DNA of 64,000 bases from assembly GCA_039707655.1 (NCBI GenBank), contig CM077664.1:201866195-201930194 (forward strand), in the 5' to 3' direction. A program made the translations under genes and the position numbers. Below are positions 1 through 10,832 of this stretch, piece after piece; the stretch's first letter is position 1, and every line of letters begins with the position of its first letter. The stretch is from Elymus sibiricus. Taxonomy: Eukaryota; Streptophyta; Magnoliopsida; Poales; Poaceae. The notes beneath the pieces are model-generated. The model was not told the origin of the DNA. It searched no databases and worked only from the letters and a program-made list of their open reading frames with translations.

Positions 1-882
1 ATGGCCGGCGCCTACGTTCACCTTCTTAGCATAAGCACCGCACCTTCGAATTTCTTCAGGGCATCATTCAATTTTTTATGAGAGGCGTTATTCTGCTTGC
101 ACCTATAGGTCTAAACGTGTGGTAGTGAACACGTTATATGTGCTAAATTACAAATCAGTGCACATGTAGTTACAATGCTTTTTCTTTGTCCTAAGTATTA
201 CTGTACTTCCTAGATATTACTGCCTCCTATTTTACTTCTTGCATGCTATATTTATGATAATGGTGTTGTTCTGATGTCACCTCTTGGTTACAATTATTGT
301 ACTGGACTGCTTCTATGTTCTCTATGCTAAATTACACATCAGCAAACTAGCTTGTAGTTTCGCTGCTTTTGGTTCGTCTTAACCTACATTTTTCAATGCT
401 AGCTATTACCGCACTGCTCCGAGCCTCTGTTCATAACTTTTTTGTGCATTATTGATCTTCCCAAGTTGCATGACTAATTTGTTGCTTTTATTCATTATGG
501 AGTTGCCAACCGCATCAAGCAAAATATTTTTTCTTTTGTCGTGTAAGCACACACCCTTCTTTCATTAGTTTAGATGAATCATTGATGTTTAATTTGAACA
601 ATGCATGTGATTAAAATTAGTTTTACCAAAATAGAGGGGGAAGAATAAACTACAACGACTAGATTTGCATGCACGGGATGCTGACGACATCTTCAAAGAA
701 CATTGCGACAGCAGCGAGCCTTCACAGCGACATATGGTAAGCCAATGTGTTTTAGTTACTGTGAAATGTCATGCGTGTGGGCTGCTTTCTTGGCTTGTGC
801 CCTCAACCTGTAATCCTACTAAATTACAAATAGTTCAGTTGCCTGCTTTGCTGTATTGCTTGATTAGAATGCTTGTTTGTTA
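1..882. other. Unassigned AT-rich flank, one candidate exon
   Basis: No protein family is recognisable. The only coding-like item is the candidate exon at 663-736, listed separately. The ATG at position 1 opens a reading frame of only about 25 codons. The stretch looks like intronic or intergenic plant DNA. Confidence 0.4.
663..736 (+). other. Candidate internal exon of an unknown gene
   Basis: A 74-nt segment follows an acceptor-like CTAG at 659-662 and ends at a good donor (ATG|GTAAGC). It reads as a polar, acidic peptide (HARDADDIFKEHCDSSEPSQ). It could belong to the same gene as the last exon at 28185-28540, separated by element A, but the phases do not join directly, so at least one more exon would be needed. 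No family is recognised. Confidence 0.22.
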
Positions 883-963
883 CTCCCTCCGTAAACTAAT
901 ATAAGAGCGTTTTGATCACTACTTTAGTAATCTAAACGCTCTTATATTAGTTTACAAAGGGAG
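883..963. mobile_element. Stowaway-type MITE (81 bp)
   Basis: It starts CTCCCTCCGTAAACTAATAT and ends with the near-perfect inverted complement (ATATTAGTTTACAAAGGGAG). TA dinucleotides flank it at 881-882 and 964-965, the Tc1/mariner target. It is almost entirely two inverted arms round a short loop, so it is a foldback non-autonomous element. Confidence 0.85.
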
Positions 964-1181
964 TACTTGTTAGGCTATACCTGAGTTGGCCAATGTGTCA
1001 GAAGTACCTGTCGTACTATCGTAAAGAAATGCATGCATACTTCATTTGACTCCTTAACTTTTCCTATGAACTCCATCACAAGACTGTCTTGCTAGTTTAT
1101 ATGAGGCCACACTGTTTAAGTGCTTTCTCAGAATATTTCAACTGTTTATATGCTTGGGCAACTAAATATAGCTGTGGTACA

Positions 1182-2698
1182 TGATGACCCACAAGTATAG
1201 GGGATCAATCGTAGTCCTTTTGATAAGTAAGAGTGTTGAACCCAACGAGGAGCAGAAGGAAATGACAAGCGGTTTTCAGCAAGGTATTCTCTGCAAGCAC
1301 TGAAATTGTAGGTAACAGATAGTTTGGTAGCAAGGTAATTCATAACAAGTAACAGGTAGTAACAGTAACAAAGATGCAGCAAGGTGGCCGAATCCTTTTT
1401 ATAGCAAAGGACAAGCCGGAACGAACTCGTATAATAAGCAAAGCATTCTCGAGGACACATGGGAATTTCATCTAGTCACTTTCATTATGTTTGTTTGATT
1501 CGCGTTCGCTACTTTGATAATTTGATATGTGAGTGGACCGGTGCTTGGGTGCTGTTCTTACTTGAACAAGCCTCCCACTTATGATTACCCCCTCCCGCAA
1601 GCATCCACAACAACGAAAGAAGAATTAAGATAAATCTAACCATAGCATGAAACATATGGGTCCAAATCAACCCCTTACGGAATAGCGCATAAACTAGGGT
1701 TTAAGATTCTGTCACTCTAGCAACCCATCATCTAATTACTACTCCACAATGCCTTCCCTTAGGCCCAAAGATGGTGAAGTGTCATGTAGTCGACGTTCAC
1801 ACGACACCACTAAAGGAAGCAACAACATACATATCATCAAAATATCGAACGAATACCAAATTCACATGATTACTTATGACAAGACTTCTCCCATGTCCTC
1901 AAGAACAAAAGTAACTACTCACAAATCATATTCATGTTCAAGATCAGAGGGGTATTGAATATCATTAAGGATCTGAACATATAATCTTCCACCAAATAAA
2001 CCAACTAGCATCAACTACAAGATGTAATCAACACTACTAGCAACCCACAGGTACCAATCTGAGGTTTTGAGACAAAGAATGAATACAAGAGATGAACAAG
2101 GGTTTGAGATGAGATGGTGTTGGTGAAGATGTTGATGAAGATTGGTCCTCCCATGATGAGAGTATCGCTGGTGATGTCGATGGCTTCGATTTCCCCCTCC
2201 TGGAGGGAAGTATCCCCGGCGGAATCGCTTCGCCGGAGAGCAAAATAGATCCTGCCCAGGTTCCGCCTCGAGACGGTGGTGCTTCGTCCCGAAAGTCTTC
2301 TCTATAATTTTTTTAGGGCAAATGAGCTTATATAGCAGAAGGAGGGGGCCAGACGCCAGCCAGGGGCCCCACAAAGCATCAGGGCGCACCCAGGGGGGTC
2401 GTGCCCTGTTGCCTTGTGGGCAACTGGTGGGTCCCCTCCAGTATCTCTTTTCTCCAGTATTTTTTATATATTCAATAAAAAATCTCCGTGAAGTTTCAAG
2501 TCAATTGGAGCTCTGTAGGATAGGTATCTCTGTTGTAGCTATTTCAGGTTCAGAATTCCAGCTGCCGGTATTCTCCCTCTTCAGATAAATCTTGCAAATT
2601 AAGAGAGAAAAGGCATAAGAATTGCTTCATAAAGTGAAATAATGATCAAATACATTATAAATAACAGTAGGAAATCATGATGCAAATTGGACGTATCA
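1182..2698 (-). repeat. 3' LTR of element A
   Basis: This LTR is about 1517 bp. On the minus strand it begins TGATACGTCCAATTTGCATC and ends GGGTCATCA. A TATATAA box on the minus strand lies at 2328-2334, about 390 bp into the LTR. It carries about 29 bp more than the other LTR, mainly short repeats such as the extra GATGTTGATGAA block near 2130. The internal polypurine tract (minus AAGCTTGGGGGAGT) abuts it at 2699. Confidence 0.9.
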
Positions 2699-3670
2699 AC
2701 TCCCCCAAGCTTAGACCTCGCTTGTCCTCAAGCGAAAGCCGAAATTGACAATCATGACCACATGTTTAGAGCGAGAGGTGTCGATAAAAATAAAATACGG
2801 ACATGAAGGCATCATGGTCTTTATTATAACAGCAATATAGCATCATAAAACTTCTCATGAAAAAGTAACAATTCATTCACAAGTTAAAGTATGAACCATA
2901 AACCGTATTGAAAACTAAGAAACTATGATCTCAGTCACTGAAGCAATTACAATTCATCATATTATCAGAAAGAGTCTATGTAAGAGCTTTGTTTAGCAAG
3001 TTCACACATACTCAACCATCATTTAATCTTCTATGATTGCTGACACTCACAGCATACTTATGGAGCAAAAGTTTCAGCCAGACACATTGAAACATAGGGG
3101 CTTATAATTTCGCCTCCCAACGTATTTACCTCAAGGGTAATGTCAACAATAATAACTCATGATCACCTACATCCAACTGGATATATATGCCTGGATCTAT
3201 CCCCACCACATGATGCTTGCCAAGAGAGAAAATAAAAACGGAATAGAGGAGAATACTATTGACTCTTGCATGAAAGTAAATACATAAAGTAAAAGATAGG
3301 CCCTTCGCAGAGGGAAGCAGAGGTTGTCATGCACTTTTAGTTTTGGGATGTGCAAGCTCTCAATGTAAAGGAACATCACTTTATATTGCCCCTTGTGATA
3401 GCAATCTTTATTATGCAGTCTGTCGCTTTTATTTCTTCACCATCATAAGTTCATACAAAGCTTATTTTCCCTTACAATAAAAGATCATACATATTTAGGA
3501 GCAATTTGTATTGCTTTTGCACCGATGACAACTTACTTGAAGGATCTTATTCAATCCATAGGTAGATATGGTGGACTCTCATGGCATGAAACTGGGTTTA
3601 AGGGTTTTTGGATGCACAAGTAGTATCTCTACTTAGTACAGAATTTTTGGCTGGCAAAAGATAGGGGGCA
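2699..3670 (-). other. Element A 3' untranslated internal region, distal part
   Basis: This runs from the polypurine tract next to the 3' LTR to the copia element D. On the minus strand it ends with a GAGGACAAGCGAGG block and AAGCTTGGGGGAGT immediately before TGATACG. No coding region is visible. It resumes beyond D at 12681. Confidence 0.75.
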
Positions 3671-3675
3671 AGCAC

Positions 3676-5518
3676 TGTTGGAAATATGCCCTAGAGGCAA
3701 TAATAAATTGGTTATTATTATATTTCCTTGTTCATGATAATCGTTTATTATCCATGCTATAATTGTATTGATTGGAAACTCAAATACATGTGTGGGTACA
3801 TAGACAACACTGTGTCCCTAGTAAGCCCCTAGTTGACTAGCTCGTTGATCAAAGATGGTTAAGGTTTCCTAGCCATTGACATGAGATGTCATTTGATAAC
3901 GGGATCACATCATTGGGAGAATGATGTGATGGACAAGACCCAAACTAAGAGCGTGGCATATGATCGTGTCAGTTTATTGCTATTGTTTTCTGCATGTCAA
4001 GTATCTGTTCCTATGACCATGAGATCATGCAACTCCCTGACATCGGAAGAGTACCTTGTGTGTATCAAACGTCGCAACGTAACTGGGTGACTATAAAGGT
4101 GCTCTACAGGTATCTCCGAGGGTGTCTGTTGGGTTGGCATGGATCAAGACTGGGATTTGTTACTCCATATGACGGAGAGGTATCTCAGGGCCCACTCGGT
4201 AATACAACATCACAATGAGCCTTGCAAGCAATGTGACTAAAGTGTTAGCCACGAGATCTTGTATTATGGAACGAGTAAAGAGACTTGCCGGTAACGAGAT
4301 TGAACTAGGTATAGAGATACCGACGATCGAATCTCGGGCAAGTAACATACCGAAGAACAAAGGGAATAGCATACGGGATTAACTGAATCCTTGACATAGA
4401 GGTTCGACCGATAAAAGATCTTCGTAGAATATGTAGGAGCCAATATGGGCATCCAGGTCCCGCTATTGGTTATTGGCCGTAGAGGTGTCTCGGTCATGTC
4501 TACATAGTTCTCGAACCCGCAGGGTCTACACACTTAACGTTTGGTGACGATTAGTATAGTTGAGTTATGTTGGTGACCGAAGGTTGTTCGGAGTCCCGGA
4601 TAAGATCCCGGACATGACGAGGATCTCCGGAATAGTCCGGAGGTAAAGATTGATATATGTGATAATAGTGTTTTGATCTCCGGAAGAGTTCCGGAGTTCA
4701 CCGGAATGGGTTCCGGATGTTTACCGAAGTGTTCGGGTGCCGCAACACTTTATATGGGCCAAAGGGATAAAGCCGACGGGGTATTGGAAAGTGCAAAAAG
4801 TAGTTTTGCTACCGCGTAAGCGGTACTACCGTTTTGTGAAGCGGTACTACCGCCCAAGCGGTACTACCGCTTGTGTGAAGCGGTACTACCGCCCAAGCGG
4901 TACTACCGCTTGTGTTAAGCGGTACTACCGCTTGTGCGCGGTACTGCAGGGATCCGAGTTGGACTCTTTCCCTGCGGGCCAAACCGACCTTGTGCGGGCA
5001 AAACCGACCTGGAGGAGGCTTTTACTCCAAGTTTAGACCCCAAGGCTCAACATATAAATAGAGGGGCAGGGCTAGCACACGGGATACATCAAGATTTCCC
5101 CAAGCCGTGTGCGGCAACCCTAACCCTCTAGTTCCTCCGTCATAATCTCCGTAGCGCTTGGCGAAGCCCTGCAGAGATTGTTCCTCACCACCATCACCAC
5201 GCCGTCGTGCTGCTGGAACTCAACCACTACTTCACCATCGCTCGCTGGATCGAGGAGGTGAAGGCGTCATCAAGCCGTACGTGTGTTGAACGCGGAGGTG
5301 CCGTCCGTTCGGCGCTAGTTCGTGATCGGATCGAGGGACGACTTGCGATTTGGATCGCGGAGACGTTCGACTACATCAACCGCGTTTCTTAAATGCTTCC
5401 GCTTAGCGATCTACAAGGGTATGTAGATTTACTCTCCCTCTCGTAGATGCTCATCACCATGGATAGATCTTGTGTGTGCGTAGGAAATTTTTTGTTTCCC
5501 ATGCAACGTTCCCCAACA
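3676..5518 (+). repeat. 5' LTR of copia element D
   Basis: A TATAAATA box lies at 5053-5060, preceded by a palindromic tandem repeat block (4811-4947). The LTR is 1843 bp, identical in length to the 3' copy, and carries no indels relative to it. Confidence 0.95.
4811..4947. repeat. Palindromic GCGGTACTACCGC tandem repeat in the LTR
   Basis: Six copies of GCGGTACTACCG(C), alternately spaced by CCAA and TTGTGTGAA-type linkers, end in a degenerate CGCGGTACTGC. Each unit is nearly its own reverse complement. The block ends about 105 bp upstream of the LTR TATA box. The other LTR carries the same block at 11968-12104. Confidence 0.9.
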
Positions 5519-6798
5519 GTGGCATCATGAGCCAGGTCTATGCGTAGATGAGATCTCGAGTAGAACACAAACGAGTTGTGGGCGTGGGTGTATACATATT
5601 GCTTGCCGTTACTAGTTGATATTTGATTCGGCGGTACTGTGAGATGAAGCGGCCCGGACCGACATTACGCGTACACTTACGCGAGACAGGTTCCTTCAAC
5701 TGACATGTAACTTCGTTGCATAAAGATGGCTAGCGGGTGTCTGTCTCTCTCACTTTAGTTGAATCGATTTCAATGAAGAGGGTTCTTTTAGAAGATCAAA
5801 AAGCAATCACTACACCACGTTGTGGTTTTGCGTAGGTAAGAACGGTTCTTGCAAACCCGTAGCAGCCACGTAAAATTTGCAACAACAATTAGAGGACGTC
5901 TAACTTATTTTTGCAGGGTATGATGTGATATGATATGGCCAATTACATGATGAGATATATGTGATGTATGAGATAATCATGTGTTGTATAGAATATCACG
6001 ACTTGCATGTCGATGAGTACGGCAACTGGCAGGAGCCATAGAGTTGTCTTTAATTATTGTATGACCTGCGTGTCAATCATTAAGCGCTATGTAATGCTTT
6101 ACTTTATCGCTAAACGTTAGCAATAGTCGTGGAAGCAACAGTCGGCGCGACAACCTTATGGCGACACGTTGATGGAGATCAAGATGATGGAGATCATGGT
6201 GTCATGCCGGTGACGATGGAGATCATGCCGGTGCTTTGGAGATGGAGATCAAAAGCACAAGTTCATGGCCATATCATGTCACTTATGATTTGCATGTGAT
6301 GTTAATCCTTTTATGCATCTTATTTTGCTTAGGACGACGGTAGCATTATAAGGTGATCCCTCACTTAAATTTCAAGATAAATTGTGTTCTCCCCGAGTGT
6401 GCACCGTTGCGAAAGTTCGTCGTTTCGAGACACGCCATGATGATCGGGTGTGATAGACTCCACGTTCACATACAACGGGTGCAAGCCATGTTGCACACGC
6501 GGAACACTCGGGTTAAACTTGACGAGCCTAGCATGTACAGACATGGCCTCGGAACACAAGAGACCGAAAGGTCGAACATGAGTCATATAGTAGATATGAT
6601 CAACATGAAGATGTTCACCATTGAAACCACCTCGACTCACGTGATGATCGGACTTGAGTTGGTGGGTTTGGATCATGTTACACTCGAATGACCGGAGGGA
6701 TGTCAATTTGAGTGGGAGTTTTTAAGTAATATGATTAATTAAACTCATTATCTTGAACAATAGTCTAAGTTGTCTTTGCTATATTTATGTTGTAGATC
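5519..6798 (+). other. Primer-binding site and untranslated leader of element D
   Basis: Directly after the LTR is GTGGCATCATGAGCCAGG. This is the usual copia initiator-Met site (TGGTATCAGAGCC) with a substitution and one extra base, so the match is imperfect. The remaining 1.28 kb to the gag ATG holds only short frames; the 112-codon frame at 6353-6691 overlaps an equally long antisense frame and is not supported. Confidence 0.75.
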
Positions 6799-9700
6799 AT
6801 GGCTCGCGCAGTAGCACCCCTGAATTTTAATGCGTTCCTAGAGAAAGCTAAGTTGAAAGATGATGGAAGTAACTTTGTGGACTGGGCCCGTAATCTAAGG
6901 ATTATCCTTACGGCTTCCCAGAAAGCTTATGTCCTTGATGCACCGCTTGGTGATCCACCTGCTCCAGTTGAGTCTCTAGACGTTGTGAACGCCTGGCAGG
7001 CTCGTTCTGATGATTACTCAATAGTTCAATGTGCAATGTTGTATGGCTTAGAACCGGGACTTCAAAGACGTTTTGAACGTCATGGAGCATATGAGATGTT
7101 CCAGGAGTTGAAGTTTATCTTTCAGAAGAATGCCCGGATCGAGAGATATGAGATCTCCGATAAGTTCTATGCTTGCAAGATGGAGGAGAACGGGTCTATC
7201 AGTGATCACGTGCTCAGAATGTCTGGGTACTCCACCCGTCTGGCTGAATTGGGGATGCCCCTTCCGCCAGAGGCTATCACTGACAGAGTTCTTCAATCAT
7301 TGCCACCTAGCTACAAGAGCTTCGTGTTGAACTATAACATGCACGGGATGAACAAGTCAGTCGCCGAGCTGTTTGCGATGCTGAAAGCCGCTGAGTCTGA
7401 AATTCAGAAGGAGCATCAAGTGTTGATGGTCAATAAAACCACTAGTTTCAAGAAAAATGGCAAGGGTAAGAAGGGTAAATCTAAGAAAGGTGGCAAAGCA
7501 GTTGCTGCTCCTGTGAAGAAACCCAAGGCTGGACCCAAACCAGAAACTGAGTGCTTTCATTGCAAGGGAACTGGACACTGGAAGCGGAACTGCCCCAAGT
7601 ATTTGGCTGACAAGAAGGCGGCCAACAACAAACAAGGTATATATGATATACATGTTATTGATATGTTCCTTACCAACCCTCGTTGTAGTGCCTGGGTATT
7701 TGATACCGGTGCGGTTGCTCATATTTGCAACTCTAAACAGGAACTGCGGAATAGACGGAGGCTGGCGAAGGATGAAGTGACGATGCGCGTGGGAAATGGT
7801 TCCAAGGTTGATGTGATCGCCGTCGGCACGCTCGCTCTTCGATTACCGTCGGGATTAGTAATGAACCTAAATAAGTGTTATTTGGTGCCTGCGTTAAGCA
7901 TGAACATTATATCTGGATCTTGTTTATTGCGAGACGGTTACTCATTTAAATCAGAGAATAATGGTTGTTCTATTTATATGGGTAATATCTTTTATGGTCA
8001 TGCACCCAATGTAAGCGGTTTATTCTTATTGAATCTCGATAGTAATGATACACATGTTCATAACATTGATGCCAAAAGATGTAGGATTGATAATGATAAT
8101 ACCACTTTCTTGTGGCACTGCCGTTTAGGTCATATTGGCGTAAAACGCATGAGGAAGCTCCATGCTGATGGACTTTTGGAGTCACTTGATTTTGAATCAC
8201 TTGACACATGTGAGCCATGCCTCTTGGGCAAGATGACTAAAACGCCGTTCTCTGGAACAATGGAACGGGCAAGTGACTTATTGGAAATCATACATACTGA
8301 TGTGTGCGGTCCGATGAGTATTGAAGCGCGCGGTGGTTATCGTTACTTTCTCACCTTCACTGATGACTTAAGTAGATATGGGTATATTTACTTAATGAAA
8401 CACAAGTCTGAAACATTTGAAAAGTTCAAACAATTTCAGAGTGAAGTTGAGAATCATCGTAACAAGAAGATTAAATTCCTACGATCTGATCGAGGAGGAG
8501 AATATCTGAGTTATGAGTTTGGCAGTCACTTAAGACAATGTGGAATTGTTTCACAACTGACACCGCCTGGAACACCACAGCGTAATGGTGTGTCCGAACG
8601 TCGTAATCGAACTTTATTGGATATGGTGCGATCTATGATGTCTCTTGCCGATTTGCCACTATCGTTTTGGGGTTATGCATTAGAGACAGCTGCATTCACT
8701 TTAAATAAGGCACCATCGAAATCCGTTGAGACAACGCCATATGAACTTTGGTTTGGCAAGAAGCCAAAGCTGTCGTTTCTTAAAATTTGGGGATGTGATG
8801 CTTATGTCAAAAAGCTTCAGCCTGAAAAGCTGGAACCCAAAGCGGAGAAATGCGTCTTCATAGGATACCCAAAAGAGACAGTTGGGTATACCTTCTATCT
8901 CAGATCCGAAGGCAAAGTGTTTGTCGCTAAAAACGGAACATTTCTTGAGAAAGAGTTTCTCTCAAAAGAATTGAGTGGGAGGAAGATAGAACTTGATGAG
9001 GTTGTTGAACCTTTACTTCAACCTGAGAGTAGCGCAGTGCAGAAAGTTGTTTCTGTGGAGCCTACATTAGCTGAAGAGGAAGTTAATGATGATGATCATG
9101 AAGCTTTGGATCAAGTTGCTATCGAACCTCGTAGGTCGACAAGGACGCGTACTGCTCCCGAGTGGTACGGCAACCCTGTCTTAGAGGTCATGTTGTTAGA
9201 CAACGATGAACCTACGAGCTATGGAGAAGCGATGATGGGCCCGGATTCCGAGAAGTGGTTAGAGGCCATGAAATCCGAGATGGGATCCATATATGAAAAA
9301 AAAGTATGGACTTTGGAAGTATTACCTGAAGGGCGTAAGGCCATTCAGAACAAATGGATCTTTAAGAGGAAGACGGACGCGGACGGTAATGTCACCGTCT
9401 ATAAAGCTCGACTTGTGGCAAAGGGTTTTTCACAAGTTCAAGGAGTTGACTACGATGAGACCTTCTCACCCGTAGCGATGCTTAAGTCCGTCAGAATCAT
9501 GTTAGCAATAGCTGCCTTTTTCGATTATGAAATTTGGCAGATGGATGTCAAAACAGCGTTCCTTAACGGTTACCTTAAGGAAGAGTTGTATATGATGCAA
9601 CCAGAAGGTTTTGTCGATCCAGAGAATGCTGGCAAAGTTTGCAAACTCCAGCGATCCATTTATGGACTGGTGCAAGCATCTCGGAGTTGGAATCTTCGTT

Positions 9701-10782
9701 TTGATGAGGTGATCAAAGCGTTCGAGTTTATACAAGTTTATGGAGAAGCTTGTATTTACAAGAAAGTGAGTGGGAGCTCTATAGCGTTTCTAATATTATA
9801 TGTGGATGACATATTACTGATTGGAAACAATATAGAAATACTGGAAAGCATAAAGGAATATTTGAACAAGAGTTTTTCAATGAAGGACCTAGGAGAAGCT
9901 GCTTTCATATTAGGCATCAAGATCTATAGAGATAGATCGAGACGTTTAATAGGACTTTCACAAAGCACATACCTTGACAAAGTTTTGAAGAAGTTCAAAA
10001 TGGATCAGTCCAAGAAGGGGTTCTTGCCTGTTTTGCAAGGTGTAAAGTTGAGTAAGACTCAATGCCCAGTGACTGCAGAAGATAGAGAAAAGATGAGTGT
10101 CATCCCCTATGCTTCGGCCATAGGCTCTATCATGTATGCAATGCTGTGCACAAGACCCGATGTCAGCCTTGCCATAAGTATGGTCGGAAGGTTTCAAAGT
10201 GATCCAGGAATGGAACACTGGACGGCGGTCAAGAATATCCTGAAGTACCTGAAAAGGACTAAGGACATGTTTCTCGTTTATGGAGGTGATCAAGAGCTCG
10301 TCGTAAAGGGTTACGTCGATGCAAGCTTTGACACTGATCCGGATGACTCTAAGTCGCAAACCGGATACGTATTTATTCTTAATGGGGGTGCGGTTAGCTG
10401 GTGCAGTTCCAAGCAAAGCGTGGTAGCAGATTCTACATGCGAAGCGGAGTACATCGCTGCCTCGGAGGCGGCGAAGGAAGGTGTCTGGATGAAGGAGTTC
10501 ATGACAGATCTTGGAGTAGTGCCTAGTGCGCTTAACCCAATGACTCTGTTTTGTGATAATACTGGTGCCATTGCTCTAGCCAAGGAACCAAGATTTCACA
10601 AGAGGACCAGACACATAAAGCGACGTTTCAATTCCATCCGCGATTACATCAAGGAGGACGACATAAATATTTGCAAAGTACACACGGATCTAAATGTTGC
10701 AGATCCGATGACTAAACCTCTTCCAAGGGCTAAACATGAACAACACCAGAACTGCATGGGTGTTCGATTCATTACAATGTAA
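6799..10782 (+). CDS. Copia Gag-Pol polyprotein, intact
   Basis: One uninterrupted 1327-residue frame encodes the whole copia polyprotein. Gag occupies about residues 1-280 and has a CCHC zinc knuckle at 252-265 (CFHCKGTGHWKRNC) after a lysine/glycine-rich basic tract. Aspartic protease has its DTGA motif at D302. Integrase has the HHCC zinc domain starting at H440 and catalytic residues D501, D564 and E600, with the expected D-35-E spacing. Reverse transcriptase carries YVDD at 1001-1004. RNase H begins near D1174 and ends with the CDNTGAIALAKEP segment. Integrase before reverse transcriptase is the copia order. The start is the first ATG of the frame, in the context ATCATGGCTCGC. All catalytic residues checked are present, so the element could be autonomous. 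Confidence 0.96.
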   Translation: MARAVAPLNFNAFLEKAKLKDDGSNFVDWARNLRIILTASQKAYVLDAPLGDPPAPVESLDVVNAWQARSDDYSIVQCAMLYGLEPGLQRRFERHGAYEMFQELKFIFQKNARIERYEISDKFYACKMEENGSISDHVLRMSGYSTRLAELGMPLPPEAITDRVLQSLPPSYKSFVLNYNMHGMNKSVAELFAMLKAAESEIQKEHQVLMVNKTTSFKKNGKGKKGKSKKGGKAVAAPVKKPKAGPKPETECFHCKGTGHWKRNCPKYLADKKAANNKQGIYDIHVIDMFLTNPRCSAWVFDTGAVAHICNSKQELRNRRRLAKDEVTMRVGNGSKVDVIAVGTLALRLPSGLVMNLNKCYLVPALSMNIISGSCLLRDGYSFKSENNGCSIYMGNIFYGHAPNVSGLFLLNLDSNDTHVHNIDAKRCRIDNDNTTFLWHCRLGHIGVKRMRKLHADGLLESLDFESLDTCEPCLLGKMTKTPFSGTMERASDLLEIIHTDVCGPMSIEARGGYRYFLTFTDDLSRYGYIYLMKHKSETFEKFKQFQSEVENHRNKKIKFLRSDRGGEYLSYEFGSHLRQCGIVSQLTPPGTPQRNGVSERRNRTLLDMVRSMMSLADLPLSFWGYALETAAFTLNKAPSKSVETTPYELWFGKKPKLSFLKIWGCDAYVKKLQPEKLEPKAEKCVFIGYPKETVGYTFYLRSEGKVFVAKNGTFLEKEFLSKELSGRKIELDEVVEPLLQPESSAVQKVVSVEPTLAEEEVNDDDHEALDQVAIEPRRSTRTRTAPEWYGNPVLEVMLLDNDEPTSYGEAMMGPDSEKWLEAMKSEMGSIYEKKVWTLEVLPEGRKAIQNKWIFKRKTDADGNVTVYKARLVAKGFSQVQGVDYDETFSPVAMLKSVRIMLAIAAFFDYEIWQMDVKTAFLNGYLKEELYMMQPEGFVDPENAGKVCKLQRSIYGLVQASRSWNLRFDEVIKAFEFIQVYGEACIYKKVSGSSIAFLILYVDDILLIGNNIEILESIKEYLNKSFSMKDLGEAAFILGIKIYRDRSRRLIGLSQSTYLDKVLKKFKMDQSKKGFLPVLQGVKLSKTQCPVTAEDREKMSVIPYASAIGSIMYAMLCTRPDVSLAISMVGRFQSDPGMEHWTAVKNILKYLKRTKDMFLVYGGDQELVVKGYVDASFDTDPDDSKSQTGYVFILNGGAVSWCSSKQSVVADSTCEAEYIAASEAAKEGVWMKEFMTDLGVVPSALNPMTLFCDNTGAIALAKEPRFHKRTRHIKRRFNSIRDYIKEDDINICKVHTDLNVADPMTKPLPRAKHEQHQNCMGVRFITM

Positions 10783-10820
10783 ATCACATAGTGATGTGAA
10801 CTAGATTATTGACTCTAGTG

Positions 10821-10832
10821 CAAGTGGGAGAC
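10821..10832 (+). other. Polypurine tract of element D
   Basis: CAAGTGGGAGAC lies immediately 5' of the 3' LTR start (TGTTGG at 10833). This purine-rich stretch is where plus-strand synthesis would be primed. Confidence 0.8.

Noticed and set aside
4811..4947. CRISPR-like repeat array
   Set aside because: The units are short palindromes with non-unique spacers in a plant LTR, and an identical block exists in the other LTR.
6353..6706. Overlapping ~112-codon frames on both strands in the copia leader
   Set aside because: They mirror each other, lack any domain and lie in the untranslated leader of element D.
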